Below are positions 47,075 through 53,003 of a stretch of 53,003 bases of DNA, in pieces; the stretch's first letter is position 1; every line of letters begins with the position of its first letter. The DNA is from a virus. A program made the position numbers and the translations under genes. The notes under the pieces are model-generated. The model was not told where the DNA came from and did no database searches. It worked only from the letters and a program-made list of their open reading frames with translations. The stretch lies in IMG/VR virus record IMGVR_UViG_3300030101_003060, positions 1 through 53,003 of that record; one strand, written 5' to 3'.

Positions 47075-49218
47075 TCGAGAACCTCAAGGTCGTGCTTTAG
47101 GGTGACTTCTCTGCCGTAGTGCCATTGGAGATCGGCCCAATAGCCCTCATCTATAACCTCTTTTACTGCGGTGTCTACTGCATTTCTTGCAGATTCCTCC
47201 ATATTTTCTGGACAATCTATGTAGATAGCGTCGTAGATCTGCAAGAACATCAGGCATTTGGGGTCAAGATTACGCATAAGCCTGTGCTGGATGGCAAGAG
47301 TTAGGTTGCCTGCCGTGGTTTGGACAGGGAAGTTCACGATTTCTGAGCGTGACTTACCAATATCTCCGAAGAAGGTACGAGATTGTCCGGTCAAGGGTAG
47401 AAGAATCCGGTGTTGCACCTTGGCTTTGTGGAGTAGGGACCTCTGCCATTTGGTAAGGGTGGGCCGAACTGATGCCCTCAGTGCCACAACATCCTGATAG
47501 AACTCCAGGGGTAGGTCGATATCACCTGAGCTTTGGGCATATACCTGTTCCTTCATGGTATTGGCAGAGGAGAGGAATAGGTCAGCGAAGTTCATCATCT
47601 TGCCGACCTGCCTACGTTGGTGTTGGGAGTCTGGCAGTTCGTCGTAGTCCTCCCATAGTGTGCGTGCCCTCTCTGCATGGAGGTCCCGCCCTTCGTTGTA
47701 TGCAGAGATCATGGACTTTTCGCCTGACAGTAGAGCAGCAACCCTGAGTTCTGCTTGAGACAGGTCCATTGCAAGGATGGTTCCTCTTGAAAACCTAGAC
47801 CGTATGCACTTCTTGATTGGCTTTGGGAAGGTCTGTGCTGACGGTTGCTTGCATGTGATGCGGCCTTGGATGGTGCCGCCTGCCGAGCCAGTATCGTTCT
47901 TGATATGGCTGGGAGTTACATACCATGTGGGATAGGCGATGGAGTCTGCCAGTCTTGATGATCGTAGTGATCCGAAGCGAGCGTCTGCCTGCAACTTCTT
48001 GACGACCGGATCTTCCTTCATGTCGGCAGCATCCACTCGCTCTGCTGGCGTGTGGTAAAGCGTTATCTCTTCAGGACTTGCAGACGTTGCGTATGGACCA
48101 CACAAGTTCTTGTTGGTAGGGATAATGATGGAAGACATATCCTCTGGCTTGTTACGTCGGTGGTAAAGGAGAGGATAGCAGTAGGAGGAGATTAGTTTTA
48201 GTGCTTCGGAGTGAGTGTTGGCTAGTTCGAGCGCGTGTTGGTATCCGGCTGTGTCGTCTACCTGACTCAGTTCTTCCAGCAGGGTGGTCCTGTTCTTCTT
48301 GGTGAAGGACACCTTCTTGGTCTTGGGCGTGACATCCATACGATCAAGGATGTCGGGGTTGGATGTCTGTGCAATGAGGGTGATGACTTCATCGAGGAAC
48401 TCATCCTTGGAGGTAGCAGAGCCGGGTCCTTGGAGGATGAGGTCTTGATCTTTCGCCAACTCGATTGCTTCGCCTGAAGTCTTGGAGCATTGCTCGTGCA
48501 ACGATTGCAATCGTTTCGACGACATGGGCACACCATTCTCCGACATCATAATAGTGGCCCAGATGCTATCACTGTAGAAGCGGAGACAGTAGAAGCCATA
48601 GTTGTCGTCCTTGAACTTCTCGTTTAGAAGGCGACGTGACAGTTCTGCTATTGCAAGCAGGGTGTTGTGTGTGTCCTGAGCGTTGTAATCGTGGAGTTTC
48701 TCGTCGGTCGAACGTCGGAACCGTGTCGTCGCCAGTGTCTCTGAGTAGGCATGGGTGCCGAGGACTGGACCCAAGGCTTTGAGGCTACGCTCTTCCCGTA
48801 GTTCAGAGTGAAGGTAATTGAGGACTGAGAGATCGACAAGAGTTTTAGTGGGGGGAATATCAAACCCCACATACCGTAGGTATTGAAGGTCGAACTGTAG
48901 GTTCATGCCGAGGATTGTGTCGGCATGGTCAAGCCAGTCTTGCAGTTGTTGTCGTTGCTCAGGGATATGGAGTTGAAAAACAAAGGTTTCTCCTGGCTCC
49001 ATGTATGACAGTTGTTGGAAGTCTATGTTGACGGCGTGGATGTTGGGGACAGTAATTGCCACCGTCAAAACCATGTCGTCGTCTTTCACTCTGTCAATGT
49101 AGCTTGACTTCTGTGGGTGGAAAACGGTTTGCTTGGGAAGGAAAACGCCAAGATGATTTGTCTTGGCGGCACCGTAGGTTTCGATGTCAAGGCTGATGAT
49201 GTTGCTGTCATTCGTCAT
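47071..49218 (-). CDS. polA: DNA polymerase I family (family A) with 3'-5' exonuclease
   Basis: 715 residues from ATG 49218. Exonuclease: LDIET (Asp11, Glu13), NLQFD (Asp110), YNAQD (Tyr178, Asp182), all proofreading residues present. Polymerase motif A MDLSQAELR (Asp485, Glu490); motif B RRQVGKMMNF with Arg536, Lys540 and Phe544 (equivalent of E. coli Phe762); motif C QIYDAIYID keeps Asp663 but has Tyr and Ala where family A usually has His and Glu (HDE). No 5'-3' exonuclease domain. This is the replicative polymerase. AAGGAAAG upstream; start overlaps the preceding gene by 11 nt. Confidence 0.95.
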   Translation of the reverse strand: MTNDSNIISLDIETYGAAKTNHLGVFLPKQTVFHPQKSSYIDRVKDDDMVLTVAITVPNIHAVNIDFQQLSYMEPGETFVFQLHIPEQRQQLQDWLDHADTILGMNLQFDLQYLRYVGFDIPPTKTLVDLSVLNYLHSELREERSLKALGPVLGTHAYSETLATTRFRRSTDEKLHDYNAQDTHNTLLAIAELSRRLLNEKFKDDNYGFYCLRFYSDSIWATIMMSENGVPMSSKRLQSLHEQCSKTSGEAIELAKDQDLILQGPGSATSKDEFLDEVITLIAQTSNPDILDRMDVTPKTKKVSFTKKNRTTLLEELSQVDDTAGYQHALELANTHSEALKLISSYCYPLLYHRRNKPEDMSSIIIPTNKNLCGPYATSASPEEITLYHTPAERVDAADMKEDPVVKKLQADARFGSLRSSRLADSIAYPTWYVTPSHIKNDTGSAGGTIQGRITCKQPSAQTFPKPIKKCIRSRFSRGTILAMDLSQAELRVAALLSGEKSMISAYNEGRDLHAERARTLWEDYDELPDSQHQRRQVGKMMNFADLFLSSANTMKEQVYAQSSGDIDLPLEFYQDVVALRASVRPTLTKWQRSLLHKAKVQHRILLPLTGQSRTFFGDIGKSRSEIVNFPVQTTAGNLTLAIQHRLMRNLDPKCLMFLQIYDAIYIDCPENMEESARNAVDTAVKEVIDEGYWADLQWHYGREVTLKHDLEVLD

Positions 49219-49528
49219 CTCCAAGGACTTTCCTTTCCTGATCCATGTCAACCTGATGATTGACTTCGTAGGCTTCGGCGGTGTCATGGATTTCTTCACG
49301 GATACCAGATTCATTTTCCATGATCATCTGTTCACCGTAAGTTTCAATCATGGCATTAAACTGTGAGGCGAGTTCGTCCTTCTTGACCTCTGCGCCTACA
49401 ACCTCAACATTACCATCCACGATCTGGAAATCAATACTTGCGTCCACATCTTCGTATTGAGATTCTATCTCTTCCCCGTCAACAAACATAGTGAAACCAA
49501 TTTTGATTGTCTTGGTGATGTAGTCCAT
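49208..49528 (-). CDS. Hypothetical acidic protein, 106 residues
   Basis: ATG 49528 overlaps the previous stop (TGATG), AGGA upstream. N-terminal beta-rich half (KTIKIGFTMFVDGEEIESQY ... SIDFQIVDGN), then acidic helices. Directly upstream of polymerase, overlapping by 11 nt. May be a polymerase accessory, but no family is recognised. Confidence 0.55.
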   Translation of the reverse strand: MDYITKTIKIGFTMFVDGEEIESQYEDVDASIDFQIVDGNVEVVGAEVKKDELASQFNAMIETYGEQMIMENESGIREEIHDTAEAYEVNHQVDMDQERKVLGDDE

Positions 49529-49731
49529 CACATGTATCCTTCTGCTTTAAGAGCTTCCTCGACGATCTTTTGCAGGAGGTTGTTAACGGTTCTTCGTTCA
49601 TCCTTTGCATACTTCTTCAATGCAAGAATGACTTTCTTTTCTGGGGTTCTGAATGCGTAGACGTATTGCCCGTTCAACTGGCCGGGCAAGGTCTTGGTTG
49701 CGCGAACGTAACTTTTCTTCTTAGCAGGCAT
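49528..49731 (-). CDS. Ribbon-helix-helix-like DNA-binding protein
   Basis: 67 residues, AGGAG upstream of ATG 49731. A basic N-terminus (PAKKKSYVRATKTLPG) precedes one strand and then two helices, with the pattern ILALKKYAKDERRTVNNLLQ and KIVEEALKAE, close to CopG/Arc/MetJ-type proteins (helix, R/S-V-N turn, helix). Likely a small transcription regulator of the replication genes. The start overlaps the glycosylase end by 11 nt. Confidence 0.6.
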   Translation of the reverse strand: MPAKKKSYVRATKTLPGQLNGQYVYAFRTPEKKVILALKKYAKDERRTVNNLLQKIVEEALKAEGYM

Positions 49732-50419
49732 AATTGCTCCTTGGTGAACGTGGTTGTTGCACGTTCGGTCGTGAGGGTGTGGGGAGTTTACCGTTCAAAG
49801 CATTGGACAGTAACTCCATGTGATCAGAGACAGGGTAAAGGTACCGCTTGTTGCGAAGGATTGCTGCGGGATGGAAAGTCGTATAGATCCGCAGCATGTT
49901 GGCGGGACCTTCAATGTTTGCTTGGCCTTGGTTGTTAAACCCATGTCGTAGTGGGTGTGACTTGCCAAGGTAAGCACGAGAGACTGTGTCGTATGCGTCG
50001 GCACCTAGACACAGTATGTGTGCTATGTGGGGGGAGTGTGCATCAAGTATCTTATTGATGTCGTTATCGGTGTACCCCCAGCATTCCCGGTAATGTCGTC
50101 GTTTGGGTTTCTCTTCGTTACCTAATGTTGCGCAACGTGCTGCGTTTGTTAAATAGATTGGGTGCTTTAGTATCTCGTCGTGTGAGAGATATACGTTTTC
50201 CAACAATCTACCTGAAGGTCCAACGAAACATTTGTTTTCTTTGTCTTCCATTGTGCCGGGGTTCATCCCAACAACAATAAGAGGAGAGGTTGATTGAGAT
50301 AACGACTCGTCAAAGAAACGAGTCGCTATGCCGGGGTTCTTTACGTTGGAAGAAAGCTCACATTTGAAACATGAAGGATGAGATTCAAATTGTGGAAGTG
50401 TTAGAGTTCCCACATCCAT
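49721..50419 (-). CDS. Uracil-DNA glycosylase, iron-sulfur (family 4-like)
   Basis: 232 residues. Motif 1 VGMNPGTMEDKENKCFVGPS (GMNPG at 51-55) and motif 2 TTFHPAAILRN (His183-Pro184) define the UDG superfamily. Four Cys (17, 20, 96, 113; CxxC and C-x16-C) match the [4Fe-4S]-binding Cys of thermostable family-4/5 enzymes. It removes uracil from DNA. ATG 50419 lies unusually close to AAGGAG; GTG 50413 is an alternative. The C-terminal ~25 residues are Pro/Arg-rich and probably disordered. Confidence 0.85.
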   Translation of the reverse strand: MDVGTLTLPQFESHPSCFKCELSSNVKNPGIATRFFDESLSQSTSPLIVVGMNPGTMEDKENKCFVGPSGRLLENVYLSHDEILKHPIYLTNAARCATLGNEEKPKRRHYRECWGYTDNDINKILDAHSPHIAHILCLGADAYDTVSRAYLGKSHPLRHGFNNQGQANIEGPANMLRIYTTFHPAAILRNKRYLYPVSDHMELLSNALNGKLPTPSRPNVQQPRSPRSNYAC

Positions 50420-50667
50420 TCTCCTTGTAGGTTTTCAGGAGGTTCTATTTTATTCATAAGTGGGTAAAGAGCAGGAGTTACCATAAGGCCAAATGGTATG
50501 TAGGCATTGCCTCCTGTTTCTTCTACGTCCACTAAGATGCAAAGGACTTGGAGATCCCGGCCCTTTGAATCTTTGCATGACACCAAAGAAACATCTTTGT
50601 TCTTTGCTGCACGCATGAATGTTTCAAAGTTTACTTGGCATTCCTTGCGGATCATTGTGTCTCCCAT
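50401..50667 (-). CDS. Hypothetical protein, 88 residues
   Basis: ATG 50667 with AAGAAAGGAAAG upstream. Begins MGDTMIRKECQVNFETFMRA; alpha/beta with a hydrophobic middle (AYIPFGLMVTPALYPL). Overlaps the glycosylase start by 19 nt. No recognised family. It is the first gene after the terminator at 50817-50857, so a promoter probably lies in 50668-50816. Confidence 0.6.
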   Translation of the reverse strand: MGDTMIRKECQVNFETFMRAAKNKDVSLVSCKDSKGRDLQVLCILVDVEETGGNAYIPFGLMVTPALYPLMNKIEPPENLQGEWMWEL

Positions 50668-50724
50668 AAGACTTTCCTTTCTTGTGGGAATCTAGTTCAG
50701 ACAAAAAAGAGATTGTTGGGCGGT

Positions 50725-50755
50725 TGGCACGCCGCCCGTAGGGCGTGGCGTGCCA
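50725..50755 (-). other. GC-rich hairpin in the 50668-50881 gap
   Basis: TGGCACGCC...GGCGTGCCA stem with inner GCCC/GGGC pairing, on the minus-strand leader of the 50401-50667 gene. The 214-bp gap holds this hairpin, a U-tailed terminator and an A/T-rich stretch; I see no convincing gene in it. A promoter is likely here but no clear -35/-10 pair stands out. Confidence 0.6.
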
Positions 50756-50816
50756 CCGCAAAAATCAACAGCAATAATAAGTCGGCAAAACTTCCTGGTC
50801 ATCAGTTGATCCTCAT

Positions 50817-50857
50817 AAAAAAAGGGCAGGTAATCTTGCGAACAAGACTACCCACCC
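50817..50857 (-). terminator. Rho-independent terminator, minus strand
   Basis: Read on the minus strand: a 15-bp stem beginning GGGTGGGTAGTCTTG (with G-U wobbles), TTCG tetraloop, then seven T residues. It is one of the best terminators in the window. It ends transcription from the 50882-52936 genes and separates them from the glycosylase-polymerase group. Confidence 0.9.
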
Positions 50858-50881
50858 TATATATGGAGGCATGTATAACAC

Positions 50882-51088
50882 TCAATGTTTGAGAGACATC
50901 AAGATATTTTTCATGGTATTGTAATACGACTCTGCAATACCATCAGGCAGGTTATGCAACATAACCTGTATTCTATCCTTAGTGACAAGAGGTAGCTCAG
51001 GCTCGAAAGACTTATAGTCGGGATGTTCAGACTCAATCCCAACCAAACGATTGTCCAAGTAAGTAAGCCTGAAACTAATCACTATCAA
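50882..51088 (-). CDS. Hypothetical protein, 68 residues
   Basis: TTG 51088 (GGA 5 nt upstream) or GTG 51082; start uncertain. Begins MIVISFRLTYLDNRLVGIES; mixed alpha/beta with C-terminal helix (ESYYNTMKNILMSL). Overlaps the end of the 51075 gene by 14 nt. Followed by the strong terminator. No family recognised. Confidence 0.5.
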   Translation of the reverse strand: MIVISFRLTYLDNRLVGIESEHPDYKSFEPELPLVTKDRIQVMLHNLPDGIAESYYNTMKNILMSLKH

Positions 51089-51587
51089 CCCATTCCATGA
51101 AACTAATGGACTGAGTTCCTCTAAGATCCAAGATCTGTTTCAAAGGATAAGGTACACCATCAATAACAACACACTTGGTAGTACCCAATTCAGGACACAA
51201 CTGATATTCATATTCAACATGCGGTCCGTCATGAATGATCTCGCGTTGAACAGCAAGTGCGATCTCTTCCATAGCTTCCGCAAGTATTTTATTCGCAAGA
51301 GTAATCAACCTCTCACGACTGTATCGAACAAGAGTCAAGGTTCCCTGTCTATCAACAAGGACTGTCGTAAGAAAGCGACCGTCCCTATCAGGACTCAAAC
51401 CATCAAGGACACCTTCATTAGTAGTTGAAGGTCCATAGAAATACAACTCTTCTAGTATGTCTGACTGCTCATCAGATGGTTCACCTACGTGTTGGAAACC
51501 ATAGTCTAGTTCCCAAGGCACGTTACTCATACCAGCCTGTTCATGGACATCACCTTGTCTGATGTCCGAGAGTCTTATCAATGTCAT
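51075..51587 (-). CDS. Hypothetical protein, 170 residues
   Basis: ATG 51587 with GGGA upstream (MTLIRLSDIRQGDVHEQAGM). Central beta strands (GRFLTTVLVDRQGTLTLVRY), then a helix (LITLANKILAEAMEEIALAV) and a C-terminal beta part. No recognised family or catalytic motif. Preceded by a U-tailed terminator (51605-51637), so it probably has its own promoter or relies on read-through. Confidence 0.6.
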   Translation of the reverse strand: MTLIRLSDIRQGDVHEQAGMSNVPWELDYGFQHVGEPSDEQSDILEELYFYGPSTTNEGVLDGLSPDRDGRFLTTVLVDRQGTLTLVRYSRERLITLANKILAEAMEEIALAVQREIIHDGPHVEYEYQLCPELGTTKCVVIDGVPYPLKQILDLRGTQSISFMEWVDSD

Positions 51588-51604
51588 GCTGTTTGCATCC
51601 CTGC

Positions 51605-51637
51605 AAAAAGAGCAAGGGGACCGAAGTCCCCCATGCC
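51605..51637 (-). terminator. Terminator after the 51650 gene
   Basis: Minus-strand stem GGGGAC/GTCCCC with TTCG-type loop, extended by GCA/TGC pairing with a bulge, followed by CTCTTTTT. Directly after the stop at 51650 and just before the SD region of the 51587 gene. Confidence 0.7.
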
Positions 51638-51649
51638 CTATTGGAGTTG

Positions 51650-52267
51650 TCAGATAATGGAATCGCCATCCTCTTCACCGATGGGAGTAACAGCATCCTC
51701 CCGACGAGTGGCACGCTTGCGAACACCTTCCAAGTGGATCTTGAGGTCAAGATCACTGGCCCCAAAGCATTCACGATTATCATTCAGAGACAGAGTAAAA
51801 GTCTCTTCATCTTCAAAGTCAAGGAGAGGGAACTTAAAAGCAACACGATCCACCTTGTCATTGCCCTTGACAATTCCAGTGCGAGGACAAGTAACACACA
51901 AGCCAATAAAACCTCTGCACTCATCAGCCAGAGTGTCACGATCAAACCCAAGCCACTTGGGAATATCCTCAACACCAAAGGCATCCAAGAGAGAGATCAA
52001 CTGGATCTGACCAAGAGCAAAAGCCTTACGCTTCTTCTTCCCATCACGATCAATGTATGCAGTGGGATTAAGTTTAGCACCCATAGTGTATGTCCAAAGA
52101 ATGGACTCATGGATTTCCTCACTGTTGCTAACATCATCAGGATGCTTGAAGATGAAAGTAACAGACTTGTTGTTCTTCTTACTAGCAACAACATTAGACA
52201 GACAAACAACCTCAGTGACAGGCACAATCAAGTCACTACCGCACATATCCAAGAAGTCAAGATTCAT
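51650..52267 (-). CDS. Hypothetical protein, 205 residues
   Basis: ATG 52267 (MNLDFLDMCGSDLIVPVTEV) with AGAAAGGAAAA upstream; a longer frame from 52288 lacks an SD. Alpha/beta with a helical middle (FALGQIQLISLLDAFGVEDI), several Cys (CRGFIGLCVTCPRTG) and a charged C-terminus. The ALGQIxLLxxxFG part is reminiscent of small phage DUF669/SSB-like proteins but is not convincing. Terminated by a U-tailed hairpin. Confidence 0.6.
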   Translation of the reverse strand: MNLDFLDMCGSDLIVPVTEVVCLSNVVASKKNNKSVTFIFKHPDDVSNSEEIHESILWTYTMGAKLNPTAYIDRDGKKKRKAFALGQIQLISLLDAFGVEDIPKWLGFDRDTLADECRGFIGLCVTCPRTGIVKGNDKVDRVAFKFPLLDFEDEETFTLSLNDNRECFGASDLDLKIHLEGVRKRATRREDAVTPIGEEDGDSII

Positions 52268-52330
52268 TTGCGTTTTCCTTTCTTTCAACGCAATTTAAAA
52301 AAAGAGATAAAGCGACGACCACCGTAGTGG

Positions 52331-52355
52331 CCGCTGCCTCCGGCGGGGGCAGCGG
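52331..52355 (-). other. GC-rich intergenic hairpin without U-tail
   Basis: CCGCTGCC pairs with GGCAGCGG around a 9-nt loop. Between the stop of the 52372 gene and the AGAAAGGA SD of the 52267 gene. Same hairpin-plus-SD arrangement as at 553-598 and 936-986. Confidence 0.65.
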
Positions 52356-52371
52356 TCCGGAGGTGGGCGGC

Positions 52372-52695
52372 TTATGATCCATCAAGATATTTAGCCAAAA
52401 GATATTCAACAAAGACATCACGCATTGCTTCTTCAGTAAGAGCTATAGGTGTAGCTCTATATTTATGTCGATGGTCATAGTCGTAGCCCAACGGACCATA
52501 CAACTGATGAACCGTTGTCTCGGAGGAGAATGTCCTTCGACCATTCGACACCTCAATACTTTGAATCCTGAATCTATCGCCCTTGTACTTGGCGATGATC
52601 CACTGATGTACTTCAAGACCATCATCAATCTCCTCATCCTTCATAATGGGAGAGAACTCAATGTCTTGAATGATCTTGCTTCTGATGCTACTCAT
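52372..52695 (-). CDS. Hypothetical protein, 107 residues
   Basis: ATG 52695 (MSSIRSKIIQDIEFSPIMKD) preceded by GGGAG. A longer frame upstream looks like a signal peptide (MKKSYLIVGIFALLLFAF) but it lacks an SD and overlaps the 52688 gene by over 100 nt, so I reject it. Alpha/beta, charged; C-terminal helix (EEAMRDVFVEYLLAKYLDG). Unknown function. Confidence 0.6.
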   Translation of the reverse strand: MSSIRSKIIQDIEFSPIMKDEEIDDGLEVHQWIIAKYKGDRFRIQSIEVSNGRRTFSSETTVHQLYGPLGYDYDHRHKYRATPIALTEEAMRDVFVEYLLAKYLDGS

Positions 52696-52936
52696 TGTCT
52701 GACTCCCTACTAATAGATACGCCTCCGTACTTTGCAAGGAAGTGAAAGCAAACAGCAAGAGTGCAAAGATCCCCACGATTAAGTATGACTTCTTCATCTA
52801 AGTCTTGAAGAGAATGACTGGTTTCAATGTCGTTTTCCATTTGATCCTCAAAGGGGGAAAGGATCTCCATAGATTTAGCCATCAATGCAAGCATCATTAC
52901 ACCTTCATTTGGAATGTCATCTTGTTTCATAATCAT
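52688..52936 (-). CDS. Hypothetical acidic protein, 82 residues
   Basis: ATG 52936 with GGAG at 5-nt spacing. Begins MIMKQDDIPNEGVMMLALMA; helical, Met- and acid-rich. Overlaps the next gene by 8 nt. First complete minus-strand gene at the right edge; a hairpin (52958-52983) lies upstream. Unknown function. Confidence 0.6.
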   Translation of the reverse strand: MIMKQDDIPNEGVMMLALMAKSMEILSPFEDQMENDIETSHSLQDLDEEVILNRGDLCTLAVCFHFLAKYGGVSISRESDNE

Positions 52937-52957
52937 TTTTTCTCCAATGAAAAGAAT

Positions 52958-52983
52958 GGGGTGTTGACCGAAGCCAACACCCC
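52958..52983 (-). other. Hairpin at the right window edge
   Basis: GGGGTGTTG pairs perfectly with CAACACCCC around an 8-nt loop (ACCGAAGC). It lies just upstream of the SD of the rightmost gene. If the window ends are adjacent, it follows directly after the stop of the left-edge gene, as the other intergenic hairpins do. Confidence 0.7.
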
Positions 52984-53003
52984 TTTGAATCAGAATGGGA
53001 TCT

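Larger units (their letters stand above)
1906..50035. repeat. Dispersed polar word GTGGGGGGA (consensus AGTGGGGGGACT)
   Basis: Exact GTGGGGGGA begins at 1906, 11155, 17103, 21037, 25209, 26856, 27107, 30423, 33417, 35622, 37667, 39149, 39596, 42825, 45119, 48848 and 50027 on the plus strand, and its complement at 24487, 30500 and 44597. That is 20 in 53 kb where about 0.4 would be expected by chance; close variants occur at 8279, 19153 and 31094. The base before GTG is mostly A and the bases after GGA often CT. Copies are in different reading frames and both in sense and antisense to genes. Confidence 0.75.

Noticed and set aside
50692-50802. 36-codon minus-strand frame with an SD in the 50668-50881 gap
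   Set aside because: It spans the GC-rich hairpin 50725-50755 and has no conserved-looking pattern; treated as leader sequence.
52372-52797. Longer start giving a signal-peptide-like N-terminus (MKKSYLIVGIFALLLFAF)
   Set aside because: No SD, and more than 100 nt overlap with the well-supported 52688-52936 gene; the start at 52695 has GGGAG.
1-53003. tRNA, tmRNA, CRISPR array, insertion sequence, integrase or attachment site
   Set aside because: None seen: no cloverleaf in the gaps, no regularly spaced repeats with spacers, no transposase or recombinase motif.

Overview
The window looks like an almost complete genome of a tailed bacteriophage, probably short-tailed (podovirus-like) and lytic. 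The virion block runs in canonical order: small terminase candidate, large terminase, portal, scaffold, major capsid protein, adaptor, nozzle candidate, large internal virion proteins. I see no tape measure, sheath, tail-tube series, integrase, RNA polymerase, tRNA, CRISPR array or IS element. Genes are tightly packed, with many ATGA, TGATG and TAATG stop/start overlaps, clear Shine-Dalgarno (SD) sites, and several TTG and GTG starts. The host is a bacterium that uses SD-led initiation; the sequence does not identify it further.

Layout. (1) 1-3178, minus strand: a gene cut by the left edge, two small proteins, a non-coding stretch of about 450 bp with a dense TGGTAC repeat array (origin candidate), and a D5/P4-family helicase. 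(2) 3179-3230: a 52-bp divergent control region with a repeated AAACAGGG word. (3) 3231-37726, plus strand: the virion block. It also holds a cluster of tiny Lys/Cys-rich proteins (15304-16114), a HEAAH zincin-like protein, a sigma-factor-like protein, a set of beta-rich tail or adhesin candidates, and a 1314-residue internal or ejection protein candidate. (4) 37810-37844: a hairpin terminator between the convergent units. (5) 37858-52936, minus strand: replication, repair and early genes. These include a DUF932-like protein, a putative single-strand binding protein, a RecA-like P-loop ATPase, a PD-(D/E)XK nuclease, a metallophosphoesterase, an ERCC4-type nuclease, DNA polymerase I, a ribbon-helix-helix candidate, a uracil-DNA glycosylase, a few small membrane proteins and many unrecognised small proteins.

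Working together: the helicase, polymerase, binding protein, ATPase and nucleases would form the replication and recombination machinery. The TGGTAC array beside the helicase gene is the best origin candidate. The plus-strand block builds and fills the capsid. The minus-strand unit is broken up by U-tailed terminators (1048, 39503, 39661, 50817, 51605) and by GC-rich hairpins without U-tails, several of them followed by an AGAAAGGA-type SD.

The two window ends look adjacent on a circular or circularly permuted map. The last four bases equal the first four, and collapsing them gives the left-edge gene an immediate stop codon, followed by a hairpin and the SD of the rightmost gene.

The most notable unexplained signals are: a dispersed word, GTGGGGGGA, found at least 20 times with a strand bias that does not follow gene direction; the TGGTAC iteron-like array; an ERCC4 nuclease whose conserved N-terminus is reached only from a CTG start; and the tandem Lys/Cys mini-proteins. 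All counts were made by eye.
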